Below the pieces are notes generated by a model. The model worked only from the letters and a program-made list of their open reading frames with translations, ran no database searches and was not told where the DNA came from. Of a stretch of DNA of 64,000 bases, positions 31,006 through 36,842 are shown one piece after another; position 1 is the first letter of the stretch; each line of letters begins with the position of its first letter. A program made the translations under genes and the position numbers. Origin of the DNA: Candidatus Hydrogenedentota bacterium (lineage in GTDB: Bacteria > UBA8481 > J006); contig RFFU01000032.1 of NCBI GenBank assembly GCA_003697085.1, positions 34,220 through 98,219 on the forward strand, written 5' to 3'.

Positions 31006-31027
31006 GGAATCCGCTTGGACGGATTCC
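31006..31027 (-). promoter_or_regulatory. Perfect hairpin in the giant-gene leader
   Basis: GGAATCCG and CGGATTCC form a perfect 8-bp inverted repeat around a 6-nt loop. It lies about 14-35 nt downstream of the predicted transcription start, within the 5' leader of the giant gene, and could be an operator or an mRNA-stabilising hairpin. Confidence 0.45.
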
Positions 31028-31048
31028 CCCGAAATGCCATCGCTTTTC

Positions 31049-31082
31049 AGTAAATGAAATTTTTTGCCCGCTGTCAAGCGGG
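31049..31082 (-). promoter_or_regulatory. Promoter of the giant repeat-protein gene
   Basis: Perfect -35 TTGACA (31072-31077), 17-bp spacer, -10 TTTACT (31049-31054), reading leftward toward the giant gene. The -35 forms the loop of a perfect inverted repeat, CCCGC/GCGGG (31067-31071 and 31078-31082), a plausible repressor or activator site. The predicted start near 31042 excludes translation starts upstream of that point. Confidence 0.65.
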
Positions 31083-31172
31083 TAAGCGAAAAAAATACTG
31101 ATTTTTTTGAGGGCCGGAAAAGACCAAATTTCCCGATTTTCTCCGCGTTCGGGCCGGTTTATCCTTCCCAGG

Positions 31173-32012
31173 ATGGTTTCTCCAGGAAAATATTTTTTCA
31201 GCGCCCCTTTTCCTGCTCCTCCCCGGCCCTCTCATCTCGTCCTTATGGCGGGCTGGGACCCCTCCGGTAAAGCGGGGCTTATCGTGGACATCTTTTCCGC
31301 CGCCGCCTTCCCCATTCCTTTCGTCCCCCTGCCCACCGCATTTACCATTCAGACGAAATCTCGTTTCCAAGTCACTCCTCGCGCCGTCGGCACACTTCGA
31401 CTCGAATTGCAGTCCGCTTTTCAAGAATACCGAATCGGAGGGATCAAGATCGGTCTCGTTCCCTCGCCAAATCTTTACGAAGTCATTGTGCAGTCACTTT
31501 CTGAACTCGCCCCAGCCGGAAAAATCCCCGTCGTCGTCGATCCGGTACTGCGCTCCTCCCTTCCCGTCCACGACAATCGCCTCGTCGAACCGACACTCCC
31601 CAAGTCTCTTCCGGAAATCCTAACCCCCCTCCGCCCGGTCCTGACGCCCAACATCCCCGAACTCGAGGAACTCACCGGCCGAACCATCCGAAGTCTTGGG
31701 GATATCCGCGAATCCGCCAAACAACTAATCGCGAAAACCGACGGCCCCGTTCTTGTTAAAGGGGGGCATCTTTCCGGAAAAACCGTCTCGGATCATCTTT
31801 TTCTTCCGGACGGGCTCGAAAAACATTGGCGCTCTCCGCGGCTCGCCTTCCCCCGGGAAAATCCGCCTCGGGGTACCGGGTGCCGTTTTTCGACGGCGCT
31901 GGCGGCCCACTTGGCCTCGGGTTATCCGCTCGAAACGGCGGTCTCGAAGGCTCGTTCTTATGTCCGGCGATACCTGTGTGACTATTGGCGTAGATCCAAC
32001 TCCAAAAAATAA
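31173..32012 (+). CDS. thiD: HMP/HMP-P kinase ThiD-like
   Basis: A 279-residue ribokinase-fold protein. The N-terminal HLVLMAGWDPSGKAG segment corresponds to the ThiD AGSDPSGGAG motif; VVVDPVLRSS and LTPNIPELEELTG are characteristic, and the C-terminal GTGCRFSTALAAHLASG contains the catalytic GTGC loop. It phosphorylates hydroxymethylpyrimidine phosphate from ThiC to the pyrophosphate. The sequence is somewhat divergent (GWDPSGKAG instead of GSDPSGGAG). ATG at 31173 is preferred over a TTG at 31107 with no ribosome-binding site, but a clear Shine-Dalgarno is absent for both. Divergent from the giant gene; not linked to thiC in this window. Confidence 0.82.
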   Translation: MVSPGKYFFSAPFPAPPRPSHLVLMAGWDPSGKAGLIVDIFSAAAFPIPFVPLPTAFTIQTKSRFQVTPRAVGTLRLELQSAFQEYRIGGIKIGLVPSPNLYEVIVQSLSELAPAGKIPVVVDPVLRSSLPVHDNRLVEPTLPKSLPEILTPLRPVLTPNIPELEELTGRTIRSLGDIRESAKQLIAKTDGPVLVKGGHLSGKTVSDHLFLPDGLEKHWRSPRLAFPRENPPRGTGCRFSTALAAHLASGYPLETAVSKARSYVRRYLCDYWRRSNSKK

Positions 32013-32063
32013 ACGGCGCGCGTGAAAAGACACGAAAGAAGGGAAAACGGGCGCAGAATAGCG

Positions 32064-32702
32064 TCAGTTTTCCGTCGAGAGTTCAAAGGTCACATGCTCG
32101 AAGGCCATGCTCAGATCGACCGAATAGAGCGCGACGACGGGAGGAACACGAAGCCTGACCGGTGCGAAATTGATGATGCCGTCATACCCGGCACGAATGG
32201 CCATATCGGCCACGTCCTGCGCCGCCGACGCGGGGACGGCCAGCACGACGATCTTCCCCCCTTTCTCCTTTGGATAATCCCAGATTCGTTCCAGAGGCTC
32301 GATCGTCAGCCCGGCCAGCGTCGTTCCGATCTTGGCCGGATCCGAATCCAGAACCCCGACGAAACGAATGTTGTGAAGGGCAAACCCCTTGTAGCCCGCC
32401 AAAGCGTGCCCGAGCGATCCCGCGCCGACCAGAACCGTCGGCCATTCCTTGTTTACACCCAGAATTCTTCGGATGTTATCCGCCAAGTCTTCCGCGTCAT
32501 ATCCGCGTCCTCGAACGCCGAAGGAGCCGAAGAAACTCAGATCCTTTCGCAGTTGCGTGGCCTTCACGCCGGCCGCGGCGGCCAGTTCCCGTGAGGAAAC
32601 CGTCTTTTGTCCCTCTTCGAGCAACCCTTCCAATTCGCGCAGATAGAGGGTCAGACGCCGTACCGTTGAATAGGAAATTTTGTTCCTCCGCTTTCTGACC
32701 AT
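32064..32702 (-). CDS. rex: Redox-sensing transcriptional repressor Rex
   Basis: A 212-residue regulator. The N-terminal winged helix (about 1-75, with SSRELAAAAGVKATQLRKDLSFFG) is followed by a Rossmann NAD(H) domain starting VLVGAGSLGHALAGY and a C-terminal domain-swapped helix (SVDLSMAFEHVTFEL). Rex represses fermentation and respiration genes when NADH/NAD+ is low. The ATG at 32702 lies where transcription is predicted to begin and has no Shine-Dalgarno, so the mRNA is probably leaderless; the 12-codon longer frame would start inside the promoter. It is divergent from the RiPP-like operon, so it might regulate that locus, but I see no clear TTGTGAA-type Rex operator in the 136-bp gap. Confidence 0.95.
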   Translation of the reverse strand: MVRKRRNKISYSTVRRLTLYLRELEGLLEEGQKTVSSRELAAAAGVKATQLRKDLSFFGSFGVRGRGYDAEDLADNIRRILGVNKEWPTVLVGAGSLGHALAGYKGFALHNIRFVGVLDSDPAKIGTTLAGLTIEPLERIWDYPKEKGGKIVVLAVPASAAQDVADMAIRAGYDGIINFAPVRLRVPPVVALYSVDLSMAFEHVTFELSTEN

Positions 32703-32708
32703 GGAACG

Positions 32709-32738
32709 ATAGTAAAAGCAAAAGATACCGATTGTCAA
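32709..32738 (-). promoter_or_regulatory. Promoter of rex, placing the start at the ATG
   Basis: Perfect -35 TTGACA (32733-32738), 18-bp spacer, -10 TACTAT (32709-32714). The ATG begins 6 nt after the -10, at the expected transcription start, implying a leaderless mRNA. Confidence 0.65.
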
Positions 32739-32826
32739 AAAACTCCTTTCTCTCGGAGCGCTCTTCGTCGCGCGGAACCTTCGGTCCTTCGCGATTTTTC
32801 TTCCGTGATTCCGCCCGCGATTCGGT

Positions 32827-32832
32827 TAGAAT
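32827..32832 (+). promoter_or_regulatory. -10 box immediately upstream of the B2-like gene
   Basis: TAGAAT ends 6 nt before the ATG at 32839. There is no Shine-Dalgarno between them, so this again fits leaderless transcription. The -35 region is poor. Confidence 0.5.
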
Positions 32833-32838
32833 CCTTCC

Positions 32839-33279
32839 ATGAGACTCCGGATCCATCTCCAGACCATCCTTTTGCTCTTGCGAACGTTTTCGTTGCTTCG
32901 TCGCAATCCCGTCGAGGCCTTCCAGGCCGTTTTGTGTCCCGTCACAAATGTTCCTTCTGAACAACGGCTTCCTCTTTCGGAGATTGTTGAAGCCGTCGAT
33001 ACCATCCTTTTGTTCCGCATCGCCGGAAAGTTGCTTTTTCGCACCCGCTGTCTGAAACGTTCCCTCATTCTTTATTGGATCCTTCGCAATGAGGGTTACT
33101 CTGCCGAGGTCCAACTCGGGTTCTTACGCGACACGTCTGTGGAAGATTCCCTCCGCGGCCACGCCTGGATCACGGTCGATGGAAATCCGATTCCCGATCC
33201 TTGGCCTGAAGTGCAACAACTTCCCTTTGTTCCCTTTTACAAGATCAACGAATCGATCCTTCCCTTGACGGATGTTTGA
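32839..33279 (+). CDS. Lasso-B2-like transglutaminase-fold peptidase
   Basis: A 146-residue protein of the Transglut_core3 type found in lasso peptide B2/McjB proteins. The catalytic triad is recognisable: Cys71 in RTRCLKRSLILYWILR, His108 in GHAWITVDG, and a downstream Asp (Asp114 or Asp120). B2 proteins cut the leader from a RiPP precursor after it is delivered by a PqqD-like B1 protein. A PqqD-like protein is encoded on the opposite strand at 36547-36837. It is followed, with an 8-nt overlap, by an HprK-like kinase, a pairing known in kinase-containing lasso and related clusters. The asparagine-synthetase-like C protein needed for lasso ring closure is absent, so the product type is open. 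Confidence 0.85.
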   Translation: MRLRIHLQTILLLLRTFSLLRRNPVEAFQAVLCPVTNVPSEQRLPLSEIVEAVDTILLFRIAGKLLFRTRCLKRSLILYWILRNEGYSAEVQLGFLRDTSVEDSLRGHAWITVDGNPIPDPWPEVQQLPFVPFYKINESILPLTDV

Positions 33280-34237
33280 AACTCTCTTTTCCATCGCCGG
33301 AAAAACCGTTCGGATCGCCTCGGACCGCAAGGATTCCCCTTACCTCCAATTCATCGAGGAATTGGGAGCCCATCGAAATCTTGACCGAGAGGGCTCGACC
33401 CCCGATGCGGAAATCCTTCTTCATCCCCGAGATTATTCGGAACGGTCCCCCTTGCGCCTTCCCAAGGACGCACGGCTCATACGCAAGGGAAATCGGAGGG
33501 TTTATCAGCGTGGCAAGGAGTTCTTCATCGATTTCCACCAGAACGCGTTTTTTCGACTCAAGGACTTTCACGCGGAGGGGGTTTGCTATTTCGACGAAAC
33601 ACTTGATCCCGTCTTCTGGTCCGAGATCTGCATCAATCATGTTCTTTTCCTTCTCCTGCGTCGGTTGAATCGTTTCCCGTTGCATGCCGGCGGAGTGCAA
33701 CCGGCGGGCGGGCCGGCGGTCTTTTTTGTCGGAAAAAACGGAGCCGGAAAGACGACGGCAACGGTGTATCTGGCGAACCAAGGATGTTCTTATTTTGGAG
33801 ATGATATAGTATTATTTGATTCGCAGGGGTATATTTATCCCTATCTCAAACGGCCGGCGCTCACCGAATGGACGCTGGACGTTCTTCACCTTCGGGAACG
33901 GGTCGTGGCAAGACGCCGGACGGGGAAATTTCTCCTTCCTCCCTTCCCCGCCGCTTTGCCCACGAAGAACTTCCGGATCTTCCTGCTTTTCGAACGCGGT
34001 CACGACGCGGCGGGCGAAAGGCCCGGATGTTCGATCGGTTCTTCCGCGCCGCTTGAACCCGCCGTTATCGAAGACATGATTCGCTCTCAGACGGAAGCCT
34101 GCCACACCGATAACCTCCTCGGCGCCCCCTGCCCTCCCTTGGATTTCCTGGTGGATCGCGCTCGTCCCCTCCCCGAATTCCGACTCGAGGACTTCTCGAA
34201 AATCCTCGATCAATTTCTTCCGGCCGCTGTTCAATAA
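33272..34237 (+). CDS. HprK-related serine kinase of a RiPP-type locus
   Basis: A 321-residue protein. An N-terminal accessory region of about 110 residues precedes an HPr kinase/phosphorylase-like ATPase core with HAGGV (His138), Walker A GKNGAGKTT (154-162) and YFGDDIVLF (Asp177/178, matching the GDD of HprK). It lacks an obvious HprK C-terminal phosphorylase motif. Relatives sit beside PqqD and B2 proteins (HprK-related kinase families, ThpK/LasK-type) and phosphorylate peptide serines. A plausible substrate is Ser49 or Thr44 of the candidate precursor at 35238-35465. Its ATG overlaps the B2 stop by 8 nt. The end is 33 bp from the convergent methyltransferase gene. Confidence 0.82.
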   Translation: MFETLFSIAGKTVRIASDRKDSPYLQFIEELGAHRNLDREGSTPDAEILLHPRDYSERSPLRLPKDARLIRKGNRRVYQRGKEFFIDFHQNAFFRLKDFHAEGVCYFDETLDPVFWSEICINHVLFLLLRRLNRFPLHAGGVQPAGGPAVFFVGKNGAGKTTATVYLANQGCSYFGDDIVLFDSQGYIYPYLKRPALTEWTLDVLHLRERVVARRRTGKFLLPPFPAALPTKNFRIFLLFERGHDAAGERPGCSIGSSAPLEPAVIEDMIRSQTEACHTDNLLGAPCPPLDFLVDRARPLPEFRLEDFSKILDQFLPAAVQ

Positions 34238-34270
34238 CCCCCGAACTACAATTCGTCGTTCTCACCGGAA

Positions 34271-35212
34271 TCAAGGGGGGGATGGTTCAACGCCGAAGAT
34301 TCGTCGGCGCCGCTCCGCGGTTAAGGGAGCGCTGAAGACGGCGCTGCGGGTTTCGCCGGCAACGCTCCAAGAGACATTTCCAGATCCAAGACGTTCATCG
34401 TAACAGTAATAAAAGGGGATCGTCTTACCTGCTTCGACCGATAAGGGACCGCAAGGGAGGAGGACGCGATACCAACTCTGATTCGGCCAAGTCTTCTCGG
34501 GAGCAAGATCGAGGATCACTCCGGGAACGAGTTCCACTTCCCACCAGAGAAGCACGGCATTCGCCGTGCCGTCCCTCTCCACCAGAAATTCCCCTCCGTT
34601 TTCACGCCGCCCCGGCTCCGCGGAATACAGATCAACTTCGACGATAAAAAACGGCCGACTGAGGACGTCGGCATCCTGTCGGGAATCCCAAAAGTAACTG
34701 TTGGTCATAAACTCCTTCAGGATGGAGAAATCGATGCCGTAACGGCGATCCTCCCAGAAGGAAAGCGCCTTCTCGACAACGGAGGAAAACGCTAGCGCGG
34801 CGTAAGCCTTAAGTCGAAATGGGATCAACTTTCCTCCAGGTTTCAACATTTCCCGCGCCCGACTCATAATCCGAACGATCTCCTCGTCCAACATCATATT
34901 CCCGATAGTTTCACTTACGATGACGTCGTATGCTTCGAATTCCGTCCGGTCGATTTTCAGGAAATCTCCCTTCAAAAAACGAACATCCCATCCATTGGAC
35001 TCCGCAACAACCCGTGCGAAATCGAGGATTTCTCCGATTTCGACGGCGGTGACCCGCGCTCCAAGTCGCGCCGCATAAAACGCCAGGATCCCACTTCCCG
35101 TTCCGATATCGAGAACCTGCATTCCAGGAGAGATCGTCTTCTCCAACGCTTTCAGGAAAGCCCGTGTCCGAACTTCGTCGGCCAACAGGGTCGCGTGATA
35201 GTTCAGCGGCAT
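34271..35212 (-). CDS. Protein arginine methyltransferase-like enzyme
   Basis: A 313-residue class I AdoMet methyltransferase of PRMT layout. YHATLLADEVRTRAFLKAL matches the PRMT N-terminal helix (H..M..D..R...Y). Motif I is VLDIGTGSG (33-41), the acidic residue after beta2 is Glu58, and the double-E loop is intact (Glu101 and Glu110, spacing SE-x8-E). A C-terminal beta-barrel domain contains NQSWYRVLLP in place of the THW loop. PRMTs are uncommon in bacteria. It is the last gene of the minus-strand operon, 25 bp downstream of the candidate precursor, whose core holds an AGRGFG (GRG) motif typical of PRMT targets. Methylating that arginine is a specific but untested inference. Confidence 0.8.
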   Translation of the reverse strand: MPLNYHATLLADEVRTRAFLKALEKTISPGMQVLDIGTGSGILAFYAARLGARVTAVEIGEILDFARVVAESNGWDVRFLKGDFLKIDRTEFEAYDVIVSETIGNMMLDEEIVRIMSRAREMLKPGGKLIPFRLKAYAALAFSSVVEKALSFWEDRRYGIDFSILKEFMTNSYFWDSRQDADVLSRPFFIVEVDLYSAEPGRRENGGEFLVERDGTANAVLLWWEVELVPGVILDLAPEKTWPNQSWYRVLLPCGPLSVEAGKTIPFYYCYDERLGSGNVSWSVAGETRSAVFSAPLTAERRRRIFGVEPSPP

Positions 35213-35237
35213 TCGAGGTCTTTTTTCGGCCTTTTTC

Positions 35238-35465
35238 TCACGGTATCAACCATTCCGGCATCGCCGGCATTCCGAAACCTCTTCCCGCGTTGCAATTATC
35301 CGGATTTTTACAGAGTTTTGAATTCACGGGCCCCGTGGCCCCCTGATATTCCTTGATATGATCGCGCGCAAGACGGTAACGCCGAACAAGAGGTTTGTTG
35401 TAGGAGCGCCTCGAGTGTTTTCCTTCCGTATTTTTTTCCGGCTCGGACGGACTCTCTCTCCTCAT
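35238..35465 (-). CDS. Candidate RiPP precursor peptide
   Basis: 75 residues. Residues 1-38 are very basic and hydrophilic and contain SYNKPLVRRYRLARDH (21-36), resembling the YxxP-x-L leader motif that PqqD/B1-type recognition domains bind. Residues about 40-75 differ sharply: GATGPVNSKL, a CKNPDNC loop (Cys52, Cys58), AGRGFGMP (Arg62), and an aromatic end, AMPEWLIP. The ATG overlaps the radical SAM stop (ATGA), the coupling used throughout this genome, and the methyltransferase gene follows 25 bp after its stop, so this is very likely a real gene. Potential modification sites: the two cysteines or Trp72 (radical SAM), Ser49/Thr44 (kinase), Arg62 (PRMT). Not recognised as any known peptide class. 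Precursor status is inference. Confidence 0.65.
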   Translation of the reverse strand: MRRESPSEPEKNTEGKHSRRSYNKPLVRRYRLARDHIKEYQGATGPVNSKLCKNPDNCNAGRGFGMPAMPEWLIP

Positions 35466-36550
35466 CCAACCGCCTCTTTCCGCTCCCCGTCCTTCTTCCC
35501 CAAGGGAACCAGTTCCGTTGGAATCTCATCATACCCCGCCCAAGCGGCCGTGATGCGGCAGTGTTCCGGCGCCGGTTCGTCAAACTTCCCCGTCACCAGT
35601 TGAAAATGGCCCATACAGCGATACTTGCACTTTTTGACGAGTTCACAGGAGCGGCAGGTTTCCAGAGGCTTTCCGGCCGACGCCCGAATTTCGTTCAGCC
35701 GAAAAGAGTATCTCCACGCCTGCCGAAACGGCTTGTACCGAATGTTATCGACCGGTTCGGCGACCTGGGAACACGGATAGAGGTCTCCCCGGGGACCGAC
35801 CGCGAAGCGTGCCCAGCCCATATTACAAGTCGCCGGAGCGGGTTCGTCCTCACATCGAGAGAGTTCGGGACGCCCCGTCCATTCAGGATACCGCTTTTCA
35901 AATGTCCGAATCTGATCCGCGGTCAGCGTCTCGCTCAGAAATCCGTCGTTCCCCGGAACGAAACGCGGAATCATATTGTAGGATGGAGCGAAGACCGCTC
36001 CGATCTCGCGGCACCGGCGGGCCAGTTCCTCGATCGACGGCCACGTCGGCCGCATCACGGACATTTTAATGACGGTCTTGAGCCCTACGGAGCGGCTGTA
36101 TTCGACCATCGGCCAGGCCCTTCGAAACGCTCCCGGTCGGGCAACGAAACGGTCGTGTATCTCGTCGATACCGTGAATCGAGAAGGAGAGCTCCCGGATG
36201 CGGCAGTCCTTGAGGAAACGGATGTCGTCCTTCTTTATCACCGTTCCATTTTGAAAGAGATCGATCTGGAAGCCCAATCGCGCGGCGGCTCCGATAATCT
36301 CGCGCCATCCCGGATGCAACAGCGGTTCCCCTCCACTGAAGGTCAAATCCATCGTTCCCTCGTCGCGGAATTCATGCAGCAATCGAATCCATTCCTTTGT
36401 TCCCATCCCTCCGCTCCAGGGAAGGCCGATCCGATAGCAGTGAAAGCATTTCAGATTGCAACGCTCGGTAAGATGCAGATGACCTTGAAAGGGAACCGCT
36501 TTTCGTTCCAGGGATCGGAAGATCACTTCCTGCGGAAGGTCAACGATCAC
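35462..36550 (-). CDS. Radical SAM/SPASM peptide maturase
   Basis: A 362-residue enzyme. The radical SAM cluster motif is CNLKCFHC (Cys31, Cys35, Cys38; CX3CX2C), followed by the GGEP motif in FSGGEPLLHPGW. The C-terminal SPASM domain has cysteines in PATCNMG, YPCSQ and the CRSCELVKKCKYRCMG cluster, for auxiliary Fe-S clusters. SPASM enzymes next to PqqD-like proteins modify RiPP precursors (PqqE, AnSME, sactisynthase and mycofactocin types). Start overlaps the PqqD stop and its own stop overlaps the 75-residue ORF (both ATGA). The likely chemistry is a thioether or carbon-carbon crosslink on that peptide. The bond type cannot be read from sequence. Confidence 0.9.
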   Translation of the reverse strand: MIVDLPQEVIFRSLERKAVPFQGHLHLTERCNLKCFHCYRIGLPWSGGMGTKEWIRLLHEFRDEGTMDLTFSGGEPLLHPGWREIIGAAARLGFQIDLFQNGTVIKKDDIRFLKDCRIRELSFSIHGIDEIHDRFVARPGAFRRAWPMVEYSRSVGLKTVIKMSVMRPTWPSIEELARRCREIGAVFAPSYNMIPRFVPGNDGFLSETLTADQIRTFEKRYPEWTGRPELSRCEDEPAPATCNMGWARFAVGPRGDLYPCSQVAEPVDNIRYKPFRQAWRYSFRLNEIRASAGKPLETCRSCELVKKCKYRCMGHFQLVTGKFDEPAPEHCRITAAWAGYDEIPTELVPLGKKDGERKEAVG

Positions 36551-36837
36551 GCCTTCACCTCGATGACCAATTCCTCCTTGAGTAGGTCCTGAAGAAGTTC
36601 CTCGAGATCGTTGCGCGCCGTATCGACATCCACATCAAATTCCCCGAGAACCGTTTCGAGAAGTTCTTCTCTTGTTCGAGGCTCGGAGCCCATCGCACGG
36701 AAGATCACTGTCCCGACCGGATTGAGCGAATAATAGGTTGTCGTTTTTATCTTGAGGATCACCGCTTCATCCTCGATCAAACGCCAGGCCAATTCCGGAT
36801 TCACCTGATATCTCGGTTCCGCCGCCGAGGTTTTCAT
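36547..36837 (-). CDS. PqqD-like peptide recognition protein (RRE)
   Basis: A 96-residue winged-helix RiPP recognition element. YQVNPELAWRLIEDEAVILKI and TYYSLNPVGTVIFRAM correspond to the PqqD beta-hairpin and the Y.LN..G..I signature, followed by two helices. It should bind the precursor leader and present it to the radical SAM enzyme and possibly the B2 peptidase. ATG at 36837 lies just after the sulfatase stop; a longer start at 36879 overlaps that gene by 37 bp and has no better ribosome site. ATGA overlap with the radical SAM gene downstream. Confidence 0.85.
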   Translation of the reverse strand: MKTSAAEPRYQVNPELAWRLIEDEAVILKIKTTTYYSLNPVGTVIFRAMGSEPRTREELLETVLGEFDVDVDTARNDLEELLQDLLKEELVIEVKA

Positions 36838-36842
36838 CGGAG

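Noticed and set aside
31000..31077. Upstream start of the giant protein at 31077
   Set aside because: It falls within the -35 element of a good promoter and would place 78 charged residues before the signal peptide.
32703..32838. Rex operator between rex and the B2-like gene
   Set aside because: No TTGTGAA...TTCACAA-type palindrome is visible in the gap.
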